A stretch of 19,159 nt of DNA from an uncultured Clostridia bacterium (GCA_937892405.1 CALAFS010000043.1:1-19159), one strand, 5' to 3'. Positions 6,724 to 15,354 are shown, numbered from the stretch's first letter. Translations and numbers: made by a program. The notes: a model not told the origin generated them from the letters alone.

Positions 6724-9700
6724 TTATTCCGCCGCTTTATAGGTCACGGTTGCTTCGCTGCCGTCAAGCCAGCCGGCGTCGAAGATACCGGTACCGTCCT
6801 CGTTCTCCATCTCTGCGGTGACTTCCGCCTCGGTCATGCCGACGATGATCGCCTGCTCTGCCGTCCAGCCCTCGAAGGCACTCGCACCGACAAACTCGAT
6901 CGTCTCGGGAATCGTGAAGGAGGAGATCGCCGTGCAACCCGAGAAAGCGGCTTCGTCGATGACGGTGAGACGGGAGGGGAGCTCCAGCGTCTCAAGGTTC
7001 GCCATATCGGCAAATGCCTGCACATCCAGCTCAAGGAATTCGGCACCTGCCTTTTCGTTCCCGTCCGCGTCCTTCTCAAAGGTCACGGTCGTGAAATCAC
7101 AACCGCACAGGGAGGGGAGGAACTCAAGGGACGCGGGGATCGTGAAGGTCGTCTTACCCGTCGGGCAGAAGAGCATCTCCCATACATCGTCATAGCTGTT
7201 GTATTCGAAGACTACACCGTCGATCGACTTATACTTCTCGCTCTCGGCGACATTCACTGCCTCCAGTGCGTCGCAGCTCTCGAAGTAGTAGAGGATATCT
7301 TCGAGCGGATCGTCCGCCGTCAGGTACGGCAGGTTCAGTGTCTTCAGACCGGAACAACCGGAGAAGGCGGAAGAACCGATATTGACCAGTTTTCCGGGCA
7401 GGGTGACTGTCTCAAGATTCGATGCCCCTCTGAATGCATAGTAATCAATCTCCCACTCGGGATCGTCCTCGCCACGCGCTTCGCAGCTGACGGTCTTCAG
7501 CGAAGTGTTGTTACGGAAGGCAGCGTAAGGAATCGACTCGAGCTGTCTCGGGATCACGAACTCGGTCATCGCCGAAGGAATGACCTTCATATCCCAATCC
7601 TTCGTATAGAGGACACCGCCGACGCTCACATAAGCGGAGACATCGTCTGCCACCGTCACGGAAACAAGGGCAGGAGCGGCATTCAGTGCCGTGAAGAGAT
7701 CGTCCGTCGCGTTCTCAAGGATCGCCGCGGTCAGCTCGAAGGTGGTGACCGACGCGTTGAAGAAGAGAACCGTCGACTTATCCGCCGTGTAGAGGACACC
7801 GTTCTCGGAAACATAAGCGGTATTCCCTTCCTCGACCGTGATACTTGTCAGCTGCTTTGCAATGCCGTAGTAGGAATCGAAGAAGTCCTCGGGCAGCTGC
7901 GAAACCTTTCGCGGGATCTCATATTCCGTGATGGATTCCGGGAAGTAGTTGATCACCCAGCTTGCATCGTAGAGAACGCCCTTCACAAGGTTCATTCTGC
8001 TGTCAGGAGCAAGTTTCAGCGTCAGGTTGTCGTCGTTGTAGAACGCGCCGCTTTCCACCGTCGTAACCGACGCGGGAAGCGTGAGTTCGCGAAGGGACGG
8101 GCAGTTGCTGAACACATTGTCGAGAATCTCACGGATACCGTTGCCGAGGGTGACGGTCGCAAGAGACTTGCAGCTCTCAAAAGCGCCTGTGCCGAGCGAG
8201 GTCACGGTGTTCGGGATCGTAACGTTCACAAGAGATGTGTAGGCGAATGCGTAATCGCCGATGTCGCTCACGGTCTCGGGGATCGTAATCGACTCAATCG
8301 CGGTACCGTCGAAGGCATGTGCACCGATTCTCGCGCACTTGCTTCCTTCTGCGAAGGTGACAAGGCGGAGCGAGGTGCAACCCTCAAAGAGACCGTCGTT
8401 TCTGTCATAGGAAGCGATATCTTCGTCTGCGTCGGGAATCTCAAGAATACTTGCGGGAATCTCGATGCTCTCGAGCGAAGTGCACTCCATGAAGGTACCG
8501 ACAAGAAGCGTCTTGATCTTGATGTTCTTTGCAAAGGTGACATGGCGGAGCGCCGAGCACTCTTTGAAAGCGAAGTTACCGAGCTCGGTCAGCGTCGACG
8601 GGAGAGTGACACTCTCAAGGCTTGCGCAGCTCTCGAAGAGGGATTCGCCGATCTTCATGACGCCCTCGGGAATGGTGACAGACACGAGGTTATTACATCT
8701 TGCGAAGACATCCTCGCCCATCTCACGGACGGAGGAAGGAAGATCCACCGTCGTGAATTTTGCTCCGCTGAAGGCACCGTCGCCGATGTAATTCAGCTTG
8801 CTGCCCGCTTCAAAGGTAAGGGTGTTCAAAGGAACGCTGCTGAACGCATATGCCTCAATCGAAACCGTACGAGCGGGAACCGTGAAGGAAGTAAAAGCAT
8901 TTCTTCCGAAGGCGGAATAACCGATGACCAGCGGCTTATCGCTCGGGGCAAAGGTGACGCTCGAAATGTTCTTGCATCCGGAGAATGCATATTTTCCGAT
9001 TTCCTTCAGTGTAGACGGGAGAGAAACGGAGGTAAGAGACAGATTCGAGTTGAATGCCTGCTCACCGATTGTTTCTACACCCTCCGGCACTGTGTAAGAA
9101 GTATTCGTCAGGTACGACAGGTAGTAGATCAGGGTCTTGCCGTCTGCCGTGAAGAGGACACCGTCCACAACCTTGTAATTCGTGCCGCCGGTGATTACCA
9201 AATTCGTCAGTTTTTTGCAATACCGGATCATGTCCTTGTCGAAGACGGTGATCGATGCGGGAAGAGTCAGAGACTCAAGGTTCTGGCAGTTGACAAAGGC
9301 TTCCGCTCCGATCTTCTGCACGCTGTCGGGAATGACAAGCGTTGTCAGACCGAGACACCAGTAGAACGCCTTGTCGCCGATCTCCTCACACTTACTGCCG
9401 GTCGTGAACTCGATCGAGGTGACGCTCTGGCAGGAATAGAATGCCTGTGCGTCGATCTTCTTGACGGAAGCGGGGATAATCACGGCACCTGCTTTTGCCT
9501 TCGGGCAGAAGAGGAGCTCGGTCTTATCGGCATTGTAGAGGACGCCGTCGACGGCGGCATAGGTCTTGCTTCCCTCCTCCATTACGAAGGAAGCGAGCTG
9601 CCAGTTGAAGACATCTCTGCCGTTCGCAAGGGCGGGAATCATCGTGCCGTCCGCGGCAGTGAAGGGGGCGAGTCTCGCAGGAAGTGTGACGGAGGTCATC

Positions 9701-12700
9701 GCCTTATCATCGTCCACGCCGGAGGCGGAAAACGCATACTCACCTAAGGTCAGAGGCTCGGTGCCCGGCTCAAAGGTGACAGACTCAAGCGGGCAACTGA
9801 ATGCCCAGTCACCGATACCGATGACCGTCGTGTTCCTCACCGAGCCGGGAATCGTAACTCTCGTCAGATCCGTGGAACTGAAGGCTCTCGCACCGATGGT
9901 CGTCAACTTGCTGTCTGTACCGAAGGAAACGGAGGCAATCTCGGAAGACTCGCAGGCACTCTCACCGATCTCGACAAGGCGGGACGGGAAGGTGAGCGAG
10001 GTGACGGCGGTACTCTGAAGCACACGACCGGTCGCGCTCTCGTTCTCATCGGGAGCACCGAAGACAAGAGGTACATTGCCGTCTTCGAAATTCAGGGTCT
10101 TCAGGCTCATTGCACCATAGAAGGCTCCTGCATACACCGTCTTTACCGACGCGGGGATCGTGAAGGACTCAAAAATACCATACCGGAACGCATAGGCACC
10201 GATGGTCTCAAGTTGCGAGCCTTCGGCAAAGTGATATGCCGTGATCTTGGAGTAGAAGGTGTATGTATATGTCCGAGTACTCCAATCATAGTCACTATCA
10301 TAGTCACAATAGAAGGCATATGCACCGATCGACTTCAGAGATGCGGGGAAGGTCAGCTCGCCGGCGTAGTAGCAGGAATCAAACGCATGTGCGCCGATCG
10401 ACTCGACACCGCCGAGAGACAGAGTGGTGACAGCCTGCGTATTGTAGAAGGCGTAGTCGCCGACCGCACTGACTCTTGTCGGAAGAACGATTGCCGTCAG
10501 TTTCATCTGATGGTCAAAGGCATGTGCGCCGATGTTCAGCACAGCGTTGCCGTCCTCAAGGGTGACGGTCGTCAGTTTCGTGTAGTAGTTTCCTCTCAAA
10601 TCGCAATAAGCGGCGAAGGCAGATTCGCCGATTTCCGTGACAGACGCGGGGATTGTCACAGAGGTAAGATTCGGCGTATTGTAGAACGCCTGATCACCGA
10701 TGGTAGTCACCGACGAGGGGATCGTCACGGAGGAGAACTGCGCACCCATGAAGGCGCCGTTCGCAATCGCGGTGACGGTGTTCGGAATCTCAAAGGAGGC
10801 GTCACGCTTCGACGCGGGGTAAAGGACAAGGATGTCCGCCTTTCCTTCCCCGTTCTTGGTATAGAGGACACCGTCCTCGGACAGGAATGCGGGGTTCTCG
10901 GGATCCACGACGATATTCTCGACGGAAAGTCCGTAGAAGAAGTTCGGGAGAGCGGTCATGTTCTTCGGCAGGGAAAGCGTGCTGATCTCGCAATCCGCGA
11001 AGACGCCGTTGCCGCAGGAGAGCGTATTGTCGCCCGCCTCGATCGTGACTGCCACGGTACCGTAATTCGCGAAGGCACCGTCGCCGATGCTCTTCACACT
11101 CGCGGGAATGGTGACGGTCTTTTCTTTCGCCCGATCGTTATAGTTATCGGCAAAGCGGAAGGCATAGGCACCGATCGTGCGGACCATGCTGCCCTCTTCA
11201 AAGGTGAGGCTCAGGATCCGGTGACCGTCGAAGGCATAATCCTTGATCGTGACTTCCGCCGCGATCAGTCCGCCGCCGAAGGTCAGGGCGTTGATCTTGC
11301 TTGCATCCTTAAAGGCTGCCGTGCCGATCTCGGTGATGCGTCCGGGGATCGTGAGAGCACCGCTGACGGAGCTGCAACCGGAGAACGCGCTGTCCGCGAT
11401 CTTGGTGACGCCGTCGGGAATGATGTAATTCTCTGCTTTCTTTGCATGCGGGAAGTAGAGGAGGGTGGTACCGAAGTCACCGAAGAGGACGCCGTCCACG
11501 GAGGTATACTTCGCGTTGTGTCCTTTCGCTACCGAGACTTCCGCGAGATAGTCGCACTTCTCGAAGGCATTCGGTGTTCCCTCTTCAAGAAATTCGCCGT
11601 CGATAAAGGTAAATCTCGTCAGGGCAATGCTGCCGAGTCTCGCGGGAAGGACGATGGAGGTGAGCTCGTCGCAGTTCAGGAAAACGCGCTCGCCGACCGT
11701 CAGAGCGGGGACACCGGAGGTAGCACCCGCGTTCTCAAAGACGACGGAGGTCAGAAGCTCGCACTCGGCGAAGGCTTCCGCTTCGATCTCTCTGACGCTC
11801 GTGGGAATGATGATCTTAGTCAGTTTGCTTTCCGCGAAAGCACGGCGCGGGATCACGTCGGTGCCGGCGGGCACGGTGTAGGTTCCGCCCATGGCGGCAG
11901 GCATCAGAACGGGACGGGGTGCGTGTCTTGCGTCGCTCGTGCCGCGGTCGAAGAGAACGCCGCCCGAGGTGGAGTATCTCGGCGATGCCGCGCCCGTGGA
12001 GTACACGGTGACGGAGGCAAGGCTTTCACAACCGTCGAACGCGCCCTCGGCAATATCGGTCAGGGTATCGGGGAGACGGATCTCAGTGAGGGTATCACAA
12101 TTCGCAAACGCGCCGCTGACAACGGTCAGGACGGGAGCACCGCGATACTCGGAGGGAATCGTCACGGAGGTGACAAGACCGATTCTCGAACCGGCGGAGA
12201 CGGCATAACCGCTGCCGATCTTCTCAAAGGCGAGGACATTGTCGACCCAGAACGCATAGAGGGTGACGCTGTCGTCGAGGTAATCCCACGGAGCGAGGGA
12301 TTTTCCTTCCGGATCGGTGAAGGCAATGCCAGTACCGTTCGGTGCGCTGAACCAGCCGCCGAAGGACGCCGTCACGGAAGAGGTGGTCGGAACTTCAAGG
12401 GTGTAATTTCTGCCGTAGTAGACGGTAGCGGTGGTGTCGGAATCGTCGCCCTTCGAGAGATGGACGGTGTAGGCTTTCGGCGTGTAGTAGGCGTAAAGGA
12501 CGATCTCACCCGACTCGGCGAAGTAGGGATCGGCATACTTTCTGCCGTTGCTCTCGGCGCCGCCCGGTACGTTGTACCATGCGGAGAAGTCGTGACCTTC
12601 TTTCGTCGGATCCGGGAGGGTCATCGGGTCGCCGATGGCTTTATAGAGTGTAGAAACCTCGCTGCCTCCGCGGCTGTCAAGCGTGACGGCGTAGGCGGTG

Positions 12701-14748
12701 ACGGAGATCTCTTTCCATTCGGAGGTGTAGGTGCCGTCCTTGAAGCGGACGCGCAGGGTGTTCTTCCCTGCTTTCGCAAGGGTGTCAAGGGCGCAGAAGT
12801 TCGCGCCGGTGTCTACGGTGAGGATCTCGCCGTCTTCGACCTGCACTTCATACGAAGCGGCGCCGAGGACGAGAGTCCAGGTGAGTTTGCCTGCTTTATA
12901 GGTGAGGTCGTCTGCCATCTCGTGGTAACGGACGGTGACGGACTTCTCCGCGCTGCCGCCGGCGGCGACAACTTTCAGCGTCAGCTCGTAATCCGAGCCT
13001 TCGGCAAGGGAGACATCGGCATCGGCAAGGTCGACGGAGGTTGCGCCTTCGGCGACGGTGAGGGTGGTGCCGGCGAATTTCACCTCATAGGAGGTCGCGC
13101 CGGGGATCGCGTCCCACGAGAGGACGGTGCCGACAAGGCGGAGATTCTTCGGCACGGCGGGCGTCGCCTTAGTAAAGGTGAGCGTCGCGGCGGCGGGAGA
13201 ATTGTATCCGCGGGTGACGGGCGTCACGGAGACGGTGTAGTCACCGCCGGCAAGGGAGAGGAGCGAAAGCTCGGTACCCGGGACGGTGAGGGTGGCGTCG
13301 CCGATCTTCACGAGGTAGTAGGATGCGCCGGTCACGGCGTCCCAGGTGAGGACACCGCCGTTTACGGCAAGACCGGTGACGGCGTCGAGGTGTCTTTCAT
13401 AGACGAAGGTAGCGGTGGAAGAAGCGCGTCCTTTCGCCGTCGCGGTGACGGTGAAGGTGATGCCGCCCTTCTGCATTTCGCAGCCCGAGAAGTTGAAGCA
13501 GAGGGAGGTACCGTTATCGAATGCAGTATGGACATGGGCGGGGTTGCCGCAATCGACGGTAATGAAGTAATGCTCTGCTCCGTCGGCGCCGCGGAAGACG
13601 AGAACGGAAGAATCCGTCACGAAGAAGTCGCCGACACGGGCAAGGGCAAGGTGCGTATAGTAGCGGGTGGCAACCTCGGAGAGCGCGTTGCCGCCGTTGT
13701 CGACAGCGACGACCTCGATTTTATACTCACCGGCGCCGGTAAGGTTGAGGGCGAAGGTGGTAGCGGCGGTACGCTGTGCGTTCACAATGACGGTGCCGTC
13801 GGGCGCGGTCACGGTGACGAGGTAAGCGGCAGCGCCTTCGACGCGATCCCATGTCGCATTCTTTCCGTCCACGCTGACGGCGGGAGTCGCGGTCGTGGCG
13901 TCCGCCTTCTGCCATACGGCATAGAGGGTGGTATCTTCGGTGAAGACGGTGGCGTTCGTGCTCTCCGCGTCATAGAAGCGATTCGTGAGCTTCGCGCCGT
14001 TTGCACTGTCGCTCATCCACCAGCCGACGAAGGTATAGCCTTCTCTCGTGGGAACTGCGGCGTCATAGAGCTTGCCGCCGATCGTCTGTGCATCGGGGAG
14101 GGTCTTGCCGTCGTAGGCGAGGTTATAATGGACGGTATACTCTTTCGCATCCGCAGACTTCGGAACGAAGCGGGCATAGAGCGTCATATCGCCCGTGACG
14201 GGGGCACTGCCGAAGGCGAAGGGTGTCTTCAGCGTGCTGTCGGTATACCAGCCGAGGAAGACATAGCCGTCCTTTGCGGGGTCGGCAGGTGCCTTCAGCG
14301 TCTTGCCGTTCACGACGGTTGCCGACGCGACGGCACTGCCGCCGTCGGTGTTATAGGTCACGGTGTAAGAAACTTTCTTGAGGAGGCGCAGCTGTGCGTC
14401 GTTGTATGTCAGGGTAATGACATTTCCCTCGAGCTTCGCTGTGCGGGTCACGCTGCCCGAAGTCATGGCGAGAGTGCCGTCGGTGAGGGTGTATGTACCG
14501 CTCTCCGCGTCGGACTTCACCGCGAGGGTATACTGACAGGTGCCGCCGAGGGTGAGCAGGTATTCGCCGCTGTCGCCGGCGTCAAAATAATAGACGCCCG
14601 CTTCGGCACCGGCTTCTGTCGACGGTGTGGGGTTGTTGTTATCGTCCGGTTTCGGTTCTTCGTTCCCGCCGCAGCTCGCAAGCGAGAGAAGAAGTGCCGC
14701 AACCAATGCGAGCATCGCAAGGACGATACCGAGTGATCTTTTTCTCAT
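6724..14748 (-). CDS. Giant surface lipoprotein: InlB repeats, FN3-like modules and BspA-type LRR_5 array
   Basis: This is a 2674-residue protein. The N-terminus is a lipoprotein signal peptide: basic MRKR, a hydrophobic core, and lipobox LASC with C26 as the lipidated residue. A low-complexity spacer and a small beta module (about 45-120) follow. Next come two InlB/Flg_new repeats (about 124-280, with GYVFLGWYTD and GYTFVGWW), five FN3-like modules (about 283-686, most with a TWD..GA..Y pattern), two more InlB-like repeats (about 687-836), and an LRR_5 array (about 837-2640) of units like LTSVTIPASVTEIGESAF. I see no LPXTG or S-layer anchor, so the lipid is the anchor. The start is set by a perfect AGGAGG 8 nt upstream; the frame is open to 14916 but lacks a better start. 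By family knowledge, BspA-like proteins act in adhesion or host and matrix recognition; the ligand is unknown. It is transcribed alone, from the promoter at 15010-15038. Confidence 0.95.
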   Translation of the reverse strand: MRKRSLGIVLAMLALVAALLLSLASCGGNEEPKPDDNNNPTPSTEAGAEAGVYYFDAGDSGEYLLTLGGTCQYTLAVKSDAESGTYTLTDGTLAMTSGSVTRTAKLEGNVITLTYNDAQLRLLKKVSYTVTYNTDGGSAVASATVVNGKTLKAPADPAKDGYVFLGWYTDSTLKTPFAFGSAPVTGDMTLYARFVPKSADAKEYTVHYNLAYDGKTLPDAQTIGGKLYDAAVPTREGYTFVGWWMSDSANGAKLTNRFYDAESTNATVFTEDTTLYAVWQKADATTATPAVSVDGKNATWDRVEGAAAYLVTVTAPDGTVIVNAQRTAATTFALNLTGAGEYKIEVVAVDNGGNALSEVATRYYTHLALARVGDFFVTDSSVLVFRGADGAEHYFITVDCGNPAHVHTAFDNGTSLCFNFSGCEMQKGGITFTVTATAKGRASSTATFVYERHLDAVTGLAVNGGVLTWDAVTGASYYLVKIGDATLTVPGTELSLLSLAGGDYTVSVTPVTRGYNSPAAATLTFTKATPAVPKNLRLVGTVLSWDAIPGATSYEVKFAGTTLTVAEGATSVDLADADVSLAEGSDYELTLKVVAAGGSAEKSVTVRYHEMADDLTYKAGKLTWTLVLGAASYEVQVEDGEILTVDTGANFCALDTLAKAGKNTLRVRFKDGTYTSEWKEISVTAYAVTLDSRGGSEVSTLYKAIGDPMTLPDPTKEGHDFSAWYNVPGGAESNGRKYADPYFAESGEIVLYAYYTPKAYTVHLSKGDDSDTTATVYYGRNYTLEVPTTSSVTASFGGWFSAPNGTGIAFTDPEGKSLAPWDYLDDSVTLYAFWVDNVLAFEKIGSGYAVSAGSRIGLVTSVTIPSEYRGAPVLTVVSGAFANCDTLTEIRLPDTLTDIAEGAFDGCESLASVTVYSTGAASPRYSTSGGVLFDRGTSDARHAPRPVLMPAAMGGTYTVPAGTDVIPRRAFAESKLTKIIIPTSVREIEAEAFAECELLTSVVFENAGATSGVPALTVGERVFLNCDELTSIVLPARLGSIALTRFTFIDGEFLEEGTPNAFEKCDYLAEVSVAKGHNAKYTSVDGVLFGDFGTTLLYFPHAKKAENYIIPDGVTKIADSAFSGCSSVSGALTIPGRITEIGTAAFKDASKINALTFGGGLIAAEVTIKDYAFDGHRILSLTFEEGSMVRTIGAYAFRFADNYNDRAKEKTVTIPASVKSIGDGAFANYGTVAVTIEAGDNTLSCGNGVFADCEISTLSLPKNMTALPNFFYGLSVENIVVDPENPAFLSEDGVLYTKNGEGKADILVLYPASKRDASFEIPNTVTAIANGAFMGAQFSSVTIPSSVTTIGDQAFYNTPNLTSVTIPASVTEIGESAFAAYCDLRGNYYTKLTTVTLEDGNAVLNIGAHAFDHQMKLTAIVLPTRVSAVGDYAFYNTQAVTTLSLGGVESIGAHAFDSCYYAGELTFPASLKSIGAYAFYCDYDSDYDWSTRTYTYTFYSKITAYHFAEGSQLETIGAYAFRYGIFESFTIPASVKTVYAGAFYGAMSLKTLNFEDGNVPLVFGAPDENESATGRVLQSTAVTSLTFPSRLVEIGESACESSEIASVSFGTDSKLTTIGARAFSSTDLTRVTIPGSVRNTTVIGIGDWAFSCPLESVTFEPGTEPLTLGEYAFSASGVDDDKAMTSVTLPARLAPFTAADGTMIPALANGRDVFNWQLASFVMEEGSKTYAAVDGVLYNADKTELLFCPKAKAGAVIIPASVKKIDAQAFYSCQSVTSIEFTTGSKCEEIGDKAFYWCLGLTTLVIPDSVQKIGAEAFVNCQNLESLTLPASITVFDKDMIRYCKKLTNLVITGGTNYKVVDGVLFTADGKTLIYYLSYLTNTSYTVPEGVETIGEQAFNSNLSLTSVSLPSTLKEIGKYAFSGCKNISSVTFAPSDKPLVIGYSAFGRNAFTSFTVPARTVSIEAYAFSSVPLNTLTFEAGSKLNYIGDGAFSGAKFTTVDLPSSVREMGEDVFARCNNLVSVTIPEGVMKIGESLFESCASLESVTLPSTLTELGNFAFKECSALRHVTFAKNIKIKTLLVGTFMECTSLESIEIPASILEIPDADEDIASYDRNDGLFEGCTSLRLVTFAEGSKCARIGAHAFDGTAIESITIPETVSDIGDYAFAYTSLVNVTIPNTVTSLGTGAFESCKSLATVTLGNGIREILDNVFSNCPSLRELTLPASVTTVESGAFYNDDNLTLKLAPDSRMNLVKGVLYDASWVINYFPESITEYEIPRKVSQLPEDFFDSYYGIAKQLTSITVEEGNTAYVSENGVLYTADKSTVLFFNASVTTFELTAAILENATDDLFTALNAAPALVSVTVADDVSAYVSVGGVLYTKDWDMKVIPSAMTEFVIPRQLESIPYAAFRNNTSLKTVSCEARGEDDPEWEIDYYAFRGASNLETVTLPGKLVNIGSSAFSGCSGLKTLNLPYLTADDPLEDILYYFESCDALEAVNVAESEKYKSIDGVVFEYNSYDDVWEMLFCPTGKTTFTIPASLEFLPSLCGCDFTTVTFEKDADGNEKAGAEFLELDVQAFADMANLETLELPSRLTVIDEAAFSGCTAISSFTIPETIEFVGASAFEGWTAEQAIIVGMTEAEVTAEMENEDGTGIFDAGWLDGSEATVTYKAAE
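6830..12240 (-). repeat. Coding LRR_5 (BspA-like) repeat array with nine GVLY-type cassettes
   Basis: About 1800 residues consist of roughly 23-residue LRR_5 units of pattern L.S.TIP.SVT.IG..AF, several dozen in all. Nine times the ladder is interrupted by a longer cassette with the core DGVLY/DGVLF, followed by a short hydrophobic strand and then a strand of type FTIPASV. The cassette glycines are encoded at about 11961, 11493, 10872, 9546, 9162, 7980, 7800, 7617 and 7218. Units are diverged at DNA level, so this is an old repeat kept by selection and not a recent expansion. Confidence 0.9.
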
Positions 14749-14756
14749 GGTCTTTT

Positions 14757-14762
14757 CCTCCT
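14757..14762 (-). promoter_or_regulatory. Ribosome binding site that decides the start of the giant lipoprotein
   Basis: AGGAGG on the minus strand with an 8-nt spacer to the ATG at 14748. It places the start immediately before the lipoprotein signal peptide and rules out the longer open frame reaching 14916. Confidence 0.9.
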
Positions 14763-14844
14763 GTGAAATGAGTGAGAATCCAAAGTTGGAATGAAACAGC
14801 CGCGGAGGTTCCGCGAGGTGCGCTTTTTTGATTTTCATCGGTAT

Positions 14845-14872
14845 TGTCAGGAAACCTATACTTTTCCTGACA
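14845..14872. promoter_or_regulatory. Inverted repeat 1 in the lipoprotein leader (operator or RNA hairpin)
   Basis: TGTCAGGAAA and TTTCCTGACA form a perfect 10-bp inverted repeat around an 8-nt spacer with a TATA core. It lies between the terminator-like hairpin and the start codon. A closely related dyad with the same 8-nt spacer lies 85 bp away (14932-14955). This geometry is typical of a dimeric regulator site, but the same bases could fold as an RNA stem-loop. Confidence 0.6.
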
Positions 14873-14888
14873 CCCCTTTTTCCCTTCA

Positions 14889-14926
14889 AAAAAAGAGCTT
14901 GCAAGCAAATCGGCAAGCTCTTTTTT
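14889..14926 (-). terminator. Intrinsic terminator inside the lipoprotein leader (candidate attenuator)
   Basis: GAGCTTGC (14895-14902) pairs with GCAAGCTC (14913-14920) around a 10-nt loop, extended by six A-T pairs. On the minus strand it is followed directly by a run of seven T. It lies about 75-115 nt after the predicted transcription start and about 140 nt before the start codon, so it would end most transcripts before the gene unless read-through is regulated. Because it is symmetric it could also work on the plus strand. Confidence 0.75.
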
Positions 14927-14931
14927 CTATT

Positions 14932-14955
14932 TCAGGGAATGTATAGATTTCCTGA
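14932..14955. promoter_or_regulatory. Inverted repeat 2 in the lipoprotein leader
   Basis: TCAGGGAA and TTTCCTGA form an inverted repeat with one mismatch, around an 8-nt spacer (TGTATAGA). It shares arms, spacer length and central TATA with the dyad at 14845-14872. It lies between the promoter and the terminator hairpin, so the two dyads bracket the terminator. Confidence 0.55.
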
Positions 14956-15009
14956 CGAAAAATTCCGCCGTTTTGCTTTTTTCCTACTACTATTTCATTG
15001 ATAAGAATG

Positions 15010-15038
15010 ATTATAGCACGGTCGTTTTTTCTTGTCAA
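15010..15038 (-). promoter_or_regulatory. Consensus sigma-A promoter for the giant lipoprotein gene
   Basis: On the minus strand TTGACA (15038-15033) is followed by exactly 17 nt and TATAAT (15015-15010). Transcription would start near 15003, giving a leader of about 255 nt before the ATG at 14748. The -35 box is also the left arm of an inverted repeat, TGTCAA-N9-TTGACA (15033-15053 on the plus strand), and a further TGTCA lies between the arms, so a repressor site may overlap the promoter. Confidence 0.85.
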
Positions 15039-15301
15039 TTGTCATGTTTGACAGAATTTTTTGATATTTCAACAACATTTCCCATCGATTATACATATTT
15101 GCATAAAATGAGACACGGGTATGAGAAATTGTAATACCGATATTCCGTTTTGTTAAGTCGGTCGGTGCATTATATGCGCGAAAGGTTTCGCGCGCAGGAA
15201 ACGGATAGGATTGCTCACGCTCTTTCTCTTCCCTGCCGAAGTGAAGCGGTGGGAGATTTTCGTCATTTTATACACTGCATAAACATGCGAAATCTGCCGT
15301 A

Positions 15302-15348
15302 CGGCGGGAAAAAAGTTACAACTTTTTCGCCGATTGTTTTCTTTTTCC
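15302..15348 (+). terminator. Bulged hairpin followed by a T-rich tract
   Basis: CGGCG plus AAAAAGTT pairs with AACTTTTT plus CGCCG (right arm 15320-15332), with a small bulge in the left arm and a very short loop. On the plus strand ATTGTTTTCTTTTT follows. It is terminator-like, but no plus-strand gene is seen upstream, so its role is unclear. Confidence 0.35.
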
Positions 15349-15354
15349 GACAAG

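Noticed and set aside
8317..9747. 476-codon plus-strand open frame within the LRR region
   Set aside because: Shadow of repetitive LRR coding sequence; no start signals.
10213..14736. 1507-codon plus-strand open frame opposite the giant lipoprotein gene
   Set aside because: It is in exact codon register with the sense gene, has no ribosome binding site or recognisable domain, and is explained by sense-strand avoidance of TTA, CTA and TCA.
14749..14916. N-terminal extension of the giant lipoprotein to 14916
   Set aside because: It would run through the leader hairpins and bury the lipoprotein signal peptide. The perfect AGGAGG sits before the ATG at 14748.
14749..15010. Known riboswitch in the lipoprotein leader
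   Set aside because: I compared it by eye with remembered cores of several common classes, including c-di-GMP, preQ1, THF and fluoride, and saw no match. A formal Rfam search could overturn this.
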